A DNA stretch of 64,000 bases, from assembly GCA_038211615.1 (NCBI GenBank), contig JBBQVL010000013.1:3487-67486 (forward strand). The letters are read 5' to 3'. The notes beneath the pieces are model-generated. The model searched no databases and was not told the origin of the DNA. It saw only the letters and a list, made by a program, of their open reading frames with translations. The number at the start of each line of letters is the position of its first letter. Position 1 is the stretch's first letter. Positions 1-8,238 of the stretch are shown in pieces. The position numbers and the translations under genes are program-made. Source of the DNA: DASWJZ01 sp038211615 (GTDB lineage Bacteria; Pseudomonadota; Alphaproteobacteria; Rhizobiales; Afifellaceae).

Positions 1-468
1 ATGGACCGACCACGTATCGCCGATCAGCGCCGTCGCTCCGACGAGGCAGAGCGCGATGCCGAGGAACACCTTCGCGGCGACGCTCTCGCCGAGGAACAGC
101 CCCGAGCCGAGGACGACCCAGACCGGCGCGAGCGTCGCCAGGAACGTCGCGTTGGCGACCGAGGTGTTCATGATGGCGAGGTGCCAGAAGCTGAGGTCGC
201 CGGCGAAAAGAAGCCCCGCCACGATTACGGAGACGCGGGCGGAAGTGTCCGGCCGGATGGGCTCGACCGGACGTTCGAGCGTCGACCACAGCCACAGGGC
301 CGGAAGCGCCAGGGCGACCCGCCAGAAGGCGCTGGTGAACGGCCCGATCTCGGCGAAACGGACGAAGACCGGCGAGATCCCCATGGCCATTGCCCCGCCG
401 ACGAGCGCCAGCAGCGCGAGCGGCGCGGCGTCGAGGGCTGGGGCAAGCCGGGGGGCGGGAGCGACCAT
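1..468 (-). CDS. DMT (EamA) family transporter, C-terminal part beyond window
   Basis: Reading the minus strand from an ATG at 468 gives 156 residues running off the window start without a stop. Hydrophobic segments lie near residues 15-33, 40-57, 77-92, 99-120 and 125-142, matching the five-helix EamA repeat of drug/metabolite exporters, so the first of the usual two repeats is present. The protein would sit in the inner membrane and export a small metabolite; the substrate cannot be told. It is divergent from the N-formylglutamate amidohydrolase gene. The plus-strand frame open over the same bases encodes a highly charged, compositionally odd protein and is a shadow. Family call is firm, substrate unknown. 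Confidence 0.8.
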   Translation of the reverse strand, partial: MVAPAPRLAPALDAAPLALLALVGGAMAMGISPVFVRFAEIGPFTSAFWRVALALPALWLWSTLERPVEPIRPDTSARVSVIVAGLLFAGDLSFWHLAIMNTSVANATFLATLAPVWVVLGSGLFLGESVAAKVFLGIALCLVGATALIGDTWSVH

Positions 469-582
469 CGGGACTTTCGTGGGACTGCAGGGACGCGCGA
501 GACTGGCACCCGGGCGCCGCAGCTCCTATCATGCCGGGGCGGTTCTCCGCGAGCCGCTCGCGTCTCGCCGGGAGTCGAAATC

Positions 583-1410
583 GTGCAGGAAGATTTCCCC
601 GATAGGCCGGCGTCGCCGCCGTCCTTCCCCGTCGCGGATTCGTTCGAGGCAATCGAGGGAGACGATGCATGCGGTCTCCTCATCCTCGTCGACCACGCGA
701 GCAATTCTATCGCGCCGGAATATCGGAGCCTCGGCCTGCCGGCGGGCGAGCTGCAGCGCCATATCGCCTATGACATCGGCGCGGCTCCGCTGGCACGCAC
801 GATCGCAGAGCGTTTCGGTGCGCCGGCGATCCTCACGCGCTTCTCGCGTCTCGTCATCGACCCGAACCGCGGCGAAGACGATCCGACCCTCATCATGCGC
901 CTTTCCGACGGCGCGATCGTGCCCGGCAATGCCGCCTTCGACCCGGCCGAGCGGGAGCGGCGGCTCGACCGCTTCTTTCGCCCCTACCACGCGGCGATCG
1001 GGCGACAGGTCGATGCGATGCTTGAATCGGGCACGCCGCCGGCGATCCTGTCGCTCCACTCTTACACGCCGGTCTGGAAAGGGAGCCGGCGGCCGTGGCA
1101 CGCCGGCATCCTGTGGGACCGCGATCCGCGCTTCGCCCGCCCGTTGATCGACGCGCTCGCCGCTTTGCCCGGGCTCCACATCGGCGACAATGAGCCCTAT
1201 TTGGGCGCGTTGAAGAACGACACCATGTACAGGCACGCGACCGGGCGCGGCCTGGCGCACGCGCTGCTTGAGGTGCGGAACGATCTGATCGAGGCGCCGG
1301 CCGGCGTGCTCGAATGGGCGGACAGGCTGGAGCCGATCCTGAGGAGCATTCTGGCGGAGCCGGATGTGCACAGAATCAGCCACTTCGGCTCGCTCGCCGA
1401 TAACGACTGA
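583..1410 (+). CDS. N-formylglutamate amidohydrolase family protein
   Basis: Predicted 275-residue cytosolic hydrolase of the FGase family, whose characterised members split N-formylglutamate to glutamate and formate at the end of a histidine-degradation route. Typical features are the VDHAS motif near residues 36-40, a DPNRGEDDP stretch near residue 96 and an LSLHSYTP motif near residue 155. I chose the GTG at 583, preceded by a GGGAG ribosome site; the open frame extends far upstream but that part overlaps the divergent transporter. No hut genes are nearby, so the true substrate may differ, as for many rhizobial members of the family. The DUF1244 gene starts 15 bases downstream and is probably co-transcribed. 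Confidence 0.85.
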   Translation: MQEDFPDRPASPPSFPVADSFEAIEGDDACGLLILVDHASNSIAPEYRSLGLPAGELQRHIAYDIGAAPLARTIAERFGAPAILTRFSRLVIDPNRGEDDPTLIMRLSDGAIVPGNAAFDPAERERRLDRFFRPYHAAIGRQVDAMLESGTPPAILSLHSYTPVWKGSRRPWHAGILWDRDPRFARPLIDALAALPGLHIGDNEPYLGALKNDTMYRHATGRGLAHALLEVRNDLIEAPAGVLEWADRLEPILRSILAEPDVHRISHFGSLADND

Positions 1411-1425
1411 ACGAAGGAGCCGACA

Positions 1426-1734
1426 ATGCAGCAGCTTGACCAGATCACGCGCACGGAACTCGAGGCGGCAGCCTTCCGCCGTCTGGTCGAGCACCTGCGC
1501 GAGCGCACCGACGTGCAGAACATCGACCTGATGAACCTCGCCGGGTTCTGCCGCAATTGCCTCTCGAACTGGTACCGCGAGGCGGCCGAGGCGAAGGGCG
1601 TCGCGGTCTCCAAGGACGCGAGCCGCGAGATCGTCTACGGCATGCCCTATGACGATTGGCGGGCGAAATATCAGGCCGAATCGTCTCCCGCCGCGAAAGC
1701 GGCGTTTGCGAAGGGCAATCCCTCGCATGGCTGA
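1426..1734 (+). CDS. DUF1244 domain protein
   Basis: A 102-residue protein covering the whole DUF1244 family length. The hallmark GFCRNCLSNWY segment with its CxxC pair lies near residues 40-50, and a conserved YGMPYDDW stretch near residues 73-80. The family is widespread in Proteobacteria and has no established function; the CxxC could bind metal or be redox-active, which is inference. The gene starts 15 bases after the amidohydrolase stop with a GGAG site just upstream, suggesting one operon. Small size and lack of signal peptide or membrane segment point to the cytosol. Confidence 0.85.
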   Translation: MQQLDQITRTELEAAAFRRLVEHLRERTDVQNIDLMNLAGFCRNCLSNWYREAAEAKGVAVSKDASREIVYGMPYDDWRAKYQAESSPAAKAAFAKGNPSHG

Positions 1735-1824
1735 CCACTGAAGAGCGGGGATTCTCCGGCTCGAAGTGTTGACCTTTGCCCCCCTCCCGGGCACGCCCTT
1801 TCGCTTGAAGAGGAGCGTAAAGGC

Positions 1825-2163
1825 ATGGCCGAAAACGGCGTCGCGGCGGCGGGTCCATCCACCAAATCCGTATCCATGTCCGGTGAGGCGGGAACGGCCG
1901 CCTCACGGCAGCTCAAGTCCTTCGTCGAGCGCATCGAGCGGCTGGAGGAAGAGAAGAAGGGGATCGCCGACGACATCCGCGACGTCTTCGCGGAAGCCAA
2001 GGGGCAGGGGTTCGACACCAAGGTCATGCGCCAGGTGATCCGCCTCAGGAAGAAGGATGTGGCGGAGCGGCAGGAGGAAGAGGCGCTGCTAGAGCTTTAT
2101 CTGCATGCGCTCGGCATGCTGCTCGAGCCGTCAGGCGGCGCGCAGGCGGAAGCCGCGGAGTAG
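1825..2163 (+). CDS. gapR: GapR-type nucleoid-associated protein (DUF2312)
   Basis: A 112-residue protein whose residues 30-100 match DUF2312, including LKSFVERIERLEEEKK and the basic VIRLRKKD helix. GapR of Caulobacter is a coiled-coil DNA-binding protein that clamps overtwisted AT-rich DNA and helps topoisomerases ahead of replication and transcription. The predicted long helices here fit the coiled-coil tetramer. The first 30 residues are Ala/Ser/Gly-rich and longer than in Caulobacter, so an internal start is possible (Met at residue 18); the ATG at 1825 follows an AGGAG site. It stands alone between DUF1244 and the convergent PAP2 gene. Confidence 0.88.
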   Translation: MAENGVAAAGPSTKSVSMSGEAGTAASRQLKSFVERIERLEEEKKGIADDIRDVFAEAKGQGFDTKVMRQVIRLRKKDVAERQEEEALLELYLHALGMLLEPSGGAQAEAAE

Positions 2164-2180
2164 CGCCCCGCCGGCGCCGT

Positions 2181-3020
2181 TCAGAACAGCCGACCGGATG
2201 CTCCGGCGCGGCGGACGATCCGACCTGTGCCGTCAAAACCGAAGACCAGTCGCCGCCGCGCCATTGCGCGCGCGATGAGCCATGCCGCGCCACCGCCGAG
2301 CAGGCATCCGGCGGCCATGTCGGACGGGTAGTGGGCGAGCACGAAAAGCCGGCTCGCCGCGATCCAGAAGCCGAGGCACAGGAATACCCAGCGGAGGCGC
2401 GGGAAGAGGAGCGCCAGCGACACGCCAAGCGCCATCGCGGTGGTGGCGTGGCCGGAAGGGAAGCTCGCCCAGCTTGCATCGCCCGACAGGAAATCGAACG
2501 CCACGCTGCCGGTGTCGGGGAAGAATTTCGGGCGGGCGCGCCCGATCGCGTATTTGCTGACATTCGCGACGATGCCGGAGACTGCCACCGACCCGAACAC
2601 ATAAAGGGCCGCCAGCGAGCGGAGCGTGCGCCGCGCCCGGAGCCGTGCGCGAAGCGCGCTCGCATCGAGCGCCAGCATGAGGATCAGGAAGAGGCCGGTG
2701 CCGAGCAGGATCCAGTCCGACTTTCCGAAGCGCGTGACGTAGCCGAAGAACGTCACCACCCCCCTCGGAAGCCTCTCCTGCCAGGCGAAGAGGAGCGGAT
2801 CGAGGACGACGGTGAGGATGGCGAGCAGCGTCAGGATGACGGTCGCTCCGTTCACGATCTGCAGGGCGTCGTAGGGAAGAACGCGGAACCGGAGATCGCG
2901 GCGGCGTCCGGCGATCAGCTGGCGCGACACCGTGAGGTTGGCGCGAAATCGGGCGCCGCGGTCGAGCGACAGCGCGCCGAGGCGGTCGATGATCCTGTTG
3001 CGCGCCGGTTCCGGTGCCAT
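2181..3020 (-). CDS. PAP2-family membrane phosphatase
   Basis: A 279-residue membrane protein with the three phosphatase signatures of the PAP2 superfamily: KYAIGRARP at residues 156-164, PSGH at 188-191 and SRLFVLAHYPSD at 223-234, where His191 and His230 would form the catalytic pair. Six hydrophobic helices surround them, placing the active site at the periplasmic face. Family members dephosphorylate lipid phosphates such as phosphatidylglycerol phosphate, undecaprenyl pyrophosphate or lipid A; which applies here cannot be told. An N-terminal stretch of about 50 residues is basic and probably cytosolic. The LpxQ-like gene lies upstream on the same strand, a possible hint of envelope-lipid work. 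Confidence 0.88.
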   Translation of the reverse strand: MAPEPARNRIIDRLGALSLDRGARFRANLTVSRQLIAGRRRDLRFRVLPYDALQIVNGATVILTLLAILTVVLDPLLFAWQERLPRGVVTFFGYVTRFGKSDWILLGTGLFLILMLALDASALRARLRARRTLRSLAALYVFGSVAVSGIVANVSKYAIGRARPKFFPDTGSVAFDFLSGDASWASFPSGHATTAMALGVSLALLFPRLRWVFLCLGFWIAASRLFVLAHYPSDMAAGCLLGGGAAWLIARAMARRRLVFGFDGTGRIVRRAGASGRLF

Positions 3021-3087
3021 GCCGCGATTGATAGCAGGCGCGCGGCCCGGTCGATACGCGGACTGCGTCCAGGCGCCCGTTGCGCCG

Positions 3088-3771
3088 CTAGTATTGCGGG
3101 GTTCCGCCGAACGAGTAGCTCAGGCCGATGGCGAATTGCTGCGTGAGCACGTTGGTCTTCAGGTCGCCGCCGCCGACGAGGTCGGCGTGGTTGAAGGAAT
3201 AGTTCGCCTTGTATTCGCCGAACAGCGAGAAGCCGTGGCCGAGCGTGAGGTTGGCGCCGATCAGCCCCTGCACGTCCGGGCCGCTCACCTGATACTCCCA
3301 GGTCGTGCCCTGGTAGGGGAGCGTCTTGACCTCGACATGCGGGATCGCGGCGCCCGCGCCGACGCCCGCATAGACCCCGAGCCAGTTGTTGACCGGCGCG
3401 CGGTAGAGGCCGTTCAGCGTCAGGGTATTCAGCCCGTCGGTGAACTCCAGGTGGGAGAAGGACGCCCCCACCACCGGATCGTCGAGATCAGCCTTGGCCT
3501 TGGCGTGGGTCAGGTCGATCGCCACGCCCCAGCGCGGCAGGTTGAAATCGGTCAGCCACCAGGTTCCCCGCGCGCCCCAGTAGGGAGGCGGCTCGAAGGA
3601 ATCGCCGAACCAGTCGATGTCGAATGTGCCGTTCACCAGTGGGGTGTGGATGGTCGCATCGCTGCTGTTGGCGATGTTGACGCCGCCATAGCCCGAAAGC
3701 TGAAATTCGGCCTTCGCGGCCGCGGGCGCCAGAATAGCAACGGCGCCGACAATGTGAAAAAGAGTACGCAT
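3088..3771 (-). CDS. lpxQ: LpxQ-like lipid A oxidase / outer-membrane beta-barrel protein
   Basis: Predicted 227-residue outer-membrane protein. I start it at the ATG at 3771 because residues 1-21 then form a signal peptide ending AAAKA; the longer frame adds 33 unlikely residues. The mature part begins with a GGVN strand and has alternating strands ending in an aromatic LSYSF segment, as in small 8-strand barrels. The pattern YWGARGTWW, HAKAKAD, EFTDGLN, AIPHVEV and FGEYK recalls rhizobial LpxQ, which oxidises the proximal glucosamine of lipid A to 2-aminogluconate. I recall this similarity from memory rather than from an alignment, so the enzymatic call is tentative while the barrel call is firm. 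Confidence 0.68.
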   Translation of the reverse strand: MRTLFHIVGAVAILAPAAAKAEFQLSGYGGVNIANSSDATIHTPLVNGTFDIDWFGDSFEPPPYWGARGTWWLTDFNLPRWGVAIDLTHAKAKADLDDPVVGASFSHLEFTDGLNTLTLNGLYRAPVNNWLGVYAGVGAGAAIPHVEVKTLPYQGTTWEYQVSGPDVQGLIGANLTLGHGFSLFGEYKANYSFNHADLVGGGDLKTNVLTQQFAIGLSYSFGGTPQY

Positions 3772-3944
3772 CGGGCCCCAGCCCCAACTGATCTCCGGAT
3801 TGGTAACACGATGGATGGCAGGCGCGGAATTGCCCCGCGGCGGAACTTGATGCGCGTGGCGCATCCGCAACAGGGGTTTGCAGGAGCCGTGCAGTTGCAG
3901 GAACGAAGCCGGCCTTGCGGGGGCTCAGCCGGCGGTCGGATCGC

Positions 3945-5645
3945 TTATTCGACGAGGCTCGCGAAAAGCCGGGAAAGGAAGCCGGCCTCGCCCTGCTTGG
4001 CGCCGTTCCGGGCGAATTGTTCGACCGGCGGACCGGAGCGGCCGCGCAGGTCGGCCACGTCCGAGGCGCCGCCGGGCGCTACGAAAAGTCCGGAAGCCGG
4101 GGCCGGCATCGCCATCTGGCCCGAGGGCGGGGAGGTGACCGGAGCGGGATGCTTCGGCGGGTCGATCAGGGAGACAAGTTGCTGCTCGTCGCCATCATAG
4201 TGCGCCGGGGCGAGCACTATGCCCGCGCTGGGGCCCGCGCTGGAGCCCGCGCCGGAATCGAAGGCCGGAGCCGGCAACAGGTCGCTGCCGGCATAGGCAA
4301 CCGCGATCGTCTGCGTCTGCTGTTCCGGCTGCGGGTTCGCGGCGGAAGCGCGGCGGGTGAGTTCCGCAGTGAGCGCGGCATCGGCGTCGTGGATGGCGTC
4401 GGTGCCGCTCAGCGCTGCAAAGGCGGTGAGGATCGCGCGGTCAGCCTCGGAGGGTTCGGGCGCATCCGAAGCGGCAGCAAAAGCGAGGGCGACCGGCCGC
4501 GCCGCGTCGGCGGACGCGGATTCCTGATTCATGCGTTCGGTCAGGGTGGCGATGGCGTCCTGGGCATCGACCGCCGCCATGCCCGCGTCGGCCGCCGGAC
4601 GACGCCGCGGCAACGGGGGCTCCGCCGGAGCGGCCACATCGACGGACGCAACCACCGTCTCGGCACTCGCATCGGCGACGGGGCTCTCGACGGCGCTCGC
4701 CGGCCGCGCCTTCGGCGGGCGCGGAACGTCGCCGGTGTCCAATGCGGCGGACTGGACGTCAGGCTGGACGGTTGCCGGCGCGGGGGAGGCGGTCGCGACA
4801 GCGTTGTTCTGAGGGGAGCCCTTGAAGACGCGGCTGAGCCAGCCGTTTGAACTCGTGTCGGTGCCGGTGCGGTCGGTGCTGTCGTCGGAATCGTCCGCCC
4901 CGGTATCGAGATAGGCGAGCGCGGTGCCGCCGGCCGAAGCGCGACGGGCGACCGCCTGCTCGTAGCCCGGCAGCGGCTTGCCGTCGGCCGGAAGATGCAG
5001 GGTGTTGCCGTTCGGGAAGAGGGCGATCAGCTGCTGGCGGCTCATGCGGGGCCAGGCGCGAACATTGCCCGTATCGGTGTGCACGAAGGGCGAGCCGGAG
5101 GTCGGATAGTAGCCGACGCCGCCGCCCTGCATCTTCATCGCGGTGGCGCGCAGCTTGGCCAGAGGCACGTCGGTCAGGAACCAGTCCATCGCCTTTCCGA
5201 GCCGGTGCTGGCTGTTCTTGGCGACGCCGCGCGAACGTCGCCGCAGCATCTCGTTGGTGGCGGGCGAGCGGTAGGCGGACACGACGTGGATGTAGTCGTG
5301 CGATCCGGTCTGCTGGTAGATCGACCAGACGAGATCCAGGAGATGCGGATCCATGTGGGCGTCTTCCTCGCGCCGCCAGTCGCGCAGGAAGTGGTTGAGC
5401 CGGGCGAGCTCCGACTTATCGTAGACGCCGTTCCGCTTGAAGGTGAACTCGCCCTTCTCGCCGGTGTGCCCGAAGGACAGTCTGAGCGTCTTGTCCGGCT
5501 CGCGCGACTCGGCTGGGCCTGACGGAAAAGCGACGATGGATGCGAGCGAGAGGCTGATCGCGAGCCCAATGCCGAGGCCGATCGAAAGTGGCGCGGTCGG
5601 GAATCTCAAAACGCGGTCGCCCTCTGCATTTTCGGGGGCGCCCAT
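3945..5645 (-). CDS. DUF882 (YcbK-like, M15 fold) cell-wall protein with long variable tail
   Basis: Predicted 566-residue exported protein. An N-terminal hydrophobic segment (residues 19-40) acts as signal or anchor. Residues 50-205 match DUF882, related to M15 D,D-peptidases: His147 and Asp154 in the SQHRLGKAMD motif and His189 in FVHTD are the likely zinc ligands. The remaining 360 residues are low-complexity, rich in Ala, Pro, Asp and Ser, and probably disordered. The family includes E. coli MepK-like murein endopeptidases, so a peptidoglycan role is likely, supported by the neighbouring L,D-transpeptidase gene transcribed toward it. A TTAA-N7-TTAA sequence sits 36 bases upstream of the start. 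Confidence 0.85.
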   Translation of the reverse strand: MGAPENAEGDRVLRFPTAPLSIGLGIGLAISLSLASIVAFPSGPAESREPDKTLRLSFGHTGEKGEFTFKRNGVYDKSELARLNHFLRDWRREEDAHMDPHLLDLVWSIYQQTGSHDYIHVVSAYRSPATNEMLRRRSRGVAKNSQHRLGKAMDWFLTDVPLAKLRATAMKMQGGGVGYYPTSGSPFVHTDTGNVRAWPRMSRQQLIALFPNGNTLHLPADGKPLPGYEQAVARRASAGGTALAYLDTGADDSDDSTDRTGTDTSSNGWLSRVFKGSPQNNAVATASPAPATVQPDVQSAALDTGDVPRPPKARPASAVESPVADASAETVVASVDVAAPAEPPLPRRRPAADAGMAAVDAQDAIATLTERMNQESASADAARPVALAFAAASDAPEPSEADRAILTAFAALSGTDAIHDADAALTAELTRRASAANPQPEQQTQTIAVAYAGSDLLPAPAFDSGAGSSAGPSAGIVLAPAHYDGDEQQLVSLIDPPKHPAPVTSPPSGQMAMPAPASGLFVAPGGASDVADLRGRSGPPVEQFARNGAKQGEAGFLSRLFASLVE

Positions 5646-5680
5646 CCCCCCTGATCAGGCGCAATCGTCGCGTAGCTTGA

Positions 5681-5695
5681 TTAATCCGGAATTAA
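5681..5695. promoter_or_regulatory. CtrA-box-like palindrome, TTAA-N7-TTAA
   Basis: The bases read TTAA, TCCGGAA, TTAA, exactly the spacing of the full CtrA box known from Caulobacter and other Alphaproteobacteria, and they are nearly palindromic. The site lies in an AT-rich island between the L,D-transpeptidase stop and the DUF882 gene start, 36 bases upstream of that start, where a cell-cycle regulator could act on a wall-remodelling gene. Binding is inference. Confidence 0.5.
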
Positions 5696-5734
5696 AATTT
5701 TGCGTATGGCAGAATTGCGGCGGGAGCAGGTGAA

Positions 5735-7393
5735 TTACGGCGAAACCTGGGCGACGCGCGCCGTCTGCCTGGACTCCTCGAACGCCGCCATCGCGCTGTC
5801 ATAGCCGTAGATATCGTCGAAATGGTGCAGCGTGCCGTCCGGGTCGGCAACGGCCGTAAAGTAGGCGAGATGCACGGGAACCGGCGTTTCGAGGTTCACG
5901 CGCTGCTCTGGGCCGCCGTAGAGTTTCTCGAGGCGCTTCGAATTCCACTTCGGCGCGGCACGGGCGAGGAGTGCGTCCGCGAAGTCGAGCGGGTTTTCCA
6001 CTCTCACGCATCCATGGCTGAGCGCCCGGGCGTCGCGCTGGAAGAGTCGCTTCGACGGTGTGTCGTGCAGATAGACCGAGTGCTGATTCGGAAACATGAA
6101 TTTGATTCGCCCGAGCGCGTTGTCATCGCCCGGCACCTGGCGGATCTGCACGGAGCGGGGATTGACCGAGTACCAATCGATGTAGCTCGGGTCGACCTGC
6201 CGCATCTTGCCGCCAACCCGGGCGAAGACCTGATAGCCGCGGCGGGCGAAGTAGCCGTAGGGGTCGGACTGGATTTCGGGCAGCATCTCCTTGCTGACGA
6301 TCGAACTCGGGACGTTCCAGTAGGGATTGACGATCAGGTAGCTGATCGCATTGGAGAAGATCGGCGTGCGGTTGGTCGGTTTTCCGACGACTACGCGCGT
6401 CTCGTGCACGACCGCGTCGTTCTCGACGACCCGCACCATGAATTCCGGCACGTTGACGATCACGTGGAAGGGGCCGAGGTCGCGCGGCATCCAGCGCCAG
6501 CGCTCAAGATTGGCAAGCACCGACGCGATCTCCTCCTCGCGGCTCCGTCCGTTCAGCAGAGCGAGGGTGCGCGGCCCGACAACCCCGTCAGGATTGAGGC
6601 CAGCGCCGTCCTGCGCGGCTTTCACGGCATCGACCAGCGCCTCGTCGTAGGTGTCCTGGTCGGCATCGGTCGGGAGCGCCACACCAAGACGGGCGCGCAG
6701 GAGAGGAACGCGCTCGTCGGACTTGCCCGGCTTCAGAATAACGCCATCCGGCACATTGACCTGCTCAGGCCCGCCAGACTCCGAGCGCAGCTTCGCAAGC
6801 GCCGACTTCAGCGCCCGATACTCGGCGTGCTGCGGCTCAAAGCGGGCGATATCACCGGCAATCGCGGTGGACGTCGCAAGCTCCGTCAGCCCCGCCGCGA
6901 TGTCCGGGCGCTCAGGCTCCAGCGTGATGAGCTTGTCGACGTCGGTCGGCTGGATCCGCCCGGACGCGATATGCGTCACGAAGCGTGCCACGGCGTCGCT
7001 GAATTCCACGTCCGCTTCGGCAAGCTGCGCCGGATCGTCGGAATAGCTCGGCGCGAGATCCGGCGTTGCGTAGGCCGCGGGGTCGAGCCCGTAGTCGGAG
7101 GCCTGATCCATCACGCGCCGCAGCTCGCTCATCTGCTGCGAAGGCTTGTGGTCGCCGAGCCAGAGGAGATCGAAGCCGCGCGCGGCATAAAGTAGGTGCA
7201 CGCCCTCGCGCACATTTGCCTCGACCGGATCGCTCGAAGCGTCCGTCGCGCCAAGCGCGGTCTCGACGGCGTTCTGTTGCGGCGAGGGCAAGACAAAACC
7301 CGCCGGAAAATCGGCGATACGCCCGGCCGCCGGCATCGTCAGAAGGGCGAAGCCGGCAATCGCGACAGCAGCACGCAGTACGGTCATCTTCAA
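5735..7393 (-). CDS. L,D-transpeptidase of the YcbB/LdtD type
   Basis: Predicted 552-residue exported peptidoglycan cross-linking enzyme. A signal peptide covers residues 1-24. A peptidoglycan-binding-like helical region (about 220-275, with the GLNPDGVVGPRT motif) precedes the YkuD catalytic domain, whose SHGCVRV motif at residues 459-465 carries His460 and nucleophile Cys462. Family members make 3-3 cross-links between meso-diaminopimelate residues, abundant in polar-growing Hyphomicrobiales. The order signal, scaffold, PG-binding, YkuD and the length match LdtD. It lies upstream of the DUF882 gene on the same strand and downstream of the shortened regulator. Confidence 0.92.
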   Translation of the reverse strand: MKMTVLRAAVAIAGFALLTMPAAGRIADFPAGFVLPSPQQNAVETALGATDASSDPVEANVREGVHLLYAARGFDLLWLGDHKPSQQMSELRRVMDQASDYGLDPAAYATPDLAPSYSDDPAQLAEADVEFSDAVARFVTHIASGRIQPTDVDKLITLEPERPDIAAGLTELATSTAIAGDIARFEPQHAEYRALKSALAKLRSESGGPEQVNVPDGVILKPGKSDERVPLLRARLGVALPTDADQDTYDEALVDAVKAAQDGAGLNPDGVVGPRTLALLNGRSREEEIASVLANLERWRWMPRDLGPFHVIVNVPEFMVRVVENDAVVHETRVVVGKPTNRTPIFSNAISYLIVNPYWNVPSSIVSKEMLPEIQSDPYGYFARRGYQVFARVGGKMRQVDPSYIDWYSVNPRSVQIRQVPGDDNALGRIKFMFPNQHSVYLHDTPSKRLFQRDARALSHGCVRVENPLDFADALLARAAPKWNSKRLEKLYGGPEQRVNLETPVPVHLAYFTAVADPDGTLHHFDDIYGYDSAMAAFEESRQTARVAQVSP

Positions 7394-7439
7394 CCCTTCC
7401 GCCTTGCGGGGAAAACGCCCCGCGCGCGCCGTCTCCGTC

Positions 7440-8081
7440 TCAGGACGCGATGGATTCCACCGTCGCGATCCCGTAATCCTTGATCTTCCGGTAGAGCGTC
7501 GACCGGCCGATTCCGAGCCGGCGCGCCACCTCGCTCATCCGCCTGCGGTAATGATCGATCGCAAACCGGATAGCCTCTTCCTCGAGGGCGCCGATCGGTC
7601 GCATCTCACCACGTTCGTCGAGGAGCCGCGATACACCATACCGTGCGAAGTACCCCCTGTCAGCGCGGGCGGCCGCGGCCGGCGGCCGTTCGCCCAGTGC
7701 GTGTTCCCGATCTGCAACACCCGTCCCGGCTGCGGCGTCGTGCGAGCCGTTGCGGACCTGTTCCAGGCCTGCTGCGTTCTCCGGCAGAAACTGGGGAAAA
7801 TCCTGCGGCATGAGTTCTCCGCCCTCGCTCAGAATAACGGCGGCCAGCAGCGCGCGTTCCAACTGGAGGACGCCGGGCCAATGCTGCGCCTGCAGCAGGG
7901 CGAGGGCATCGACTGAAATCCCGCCGCCGCCGGGCCCTTCCACCGGCAGCCGCGCGAGCAGGCGGAGCACAAGCTCCGGCACGTCGGCGGACGCGAGCGC
8001 CCCCGAACGGTCGGCGCGCTTTGGAACAAGAGAGGGATGGTCGGCAGAATCGTCGCCGCCGATCAGGACGTGAGCTGCCAT
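7440..8081 (-). CDS. Shortened NtrC-family regulator: AAA+ lid remnant plus Fis-type HTH
   Basis: About 213 residues. The end, residues 160-213, is a Fis-type helix-turn-helix with RRMSEVARRLGIGRSTLYRKIKD. Residues 45-95 match the lid of sigma-54 activators (DALALLQAQHWPG then LERALLAAVILSEGG), but the usual WPGN-x-R-x-L is two residues short. The first residues, MAAHVLIGGDD, look like the start of a receiver domain. Walker A, GAFTGA and Walker B are absent, so it cannot drive sigma-54 open-complex formation. Intact homologues in the order are 450 or more residues. The ATG at 8081 is one choice; a GTG at 8135 is in frame. It may still bind DNA, or be decaying. Confidence 0.7.
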   Translation of the reverse strand: MAAHVLIGGDDSADHPSLVPKRADRSGALASADVPELVLRLLARLPVEGPGGGGISVDALALLQAQHWPGVLQLERALLAAVILSEGGELMPQDFPQFLPENAAGLEQVRNGSHDAAAGTGVADREHALGERPPAAAARADRGYFARYGVSRLLDERGEMRPIGALEEEAIRFAIDHYRRRMSEVARRLGIGRSTLYRKIKDYGIATVESIAS

Positions 8082-8238
8082 TTCAGTTTCCGCTACGAAC
8101 GACCGGCCGGGGGGAAGCTTGAGACGCGCGGGCACTCTCGGGCAGCTACGGTTAAGAACGCCTTAGCGCGCATACCGGGCTCGCATTCGCGCGCGCGCCT
8201 CGCTATCTGCGGGCCTCGACCAGCACGGGAGAAGATTC

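Noticed and set aside
1..582. Long plus-strand frame in front of the N-formylglutamate amidohydrolase gene
   Set aside because: The sequence is a highly charged Arg/Glu/Asp mixture typical of the antisense of a coding frame; the minus strand carries an intact EamA transporter there.
2331..4200. Long plus-strand frames at 2331-3146 and 2932-4200
   Set aside because: They lie opposite the PAP2 and LpxQ-like genes, which have family motifs and a signal peptide; the plus-strand products have no recognisable domain.
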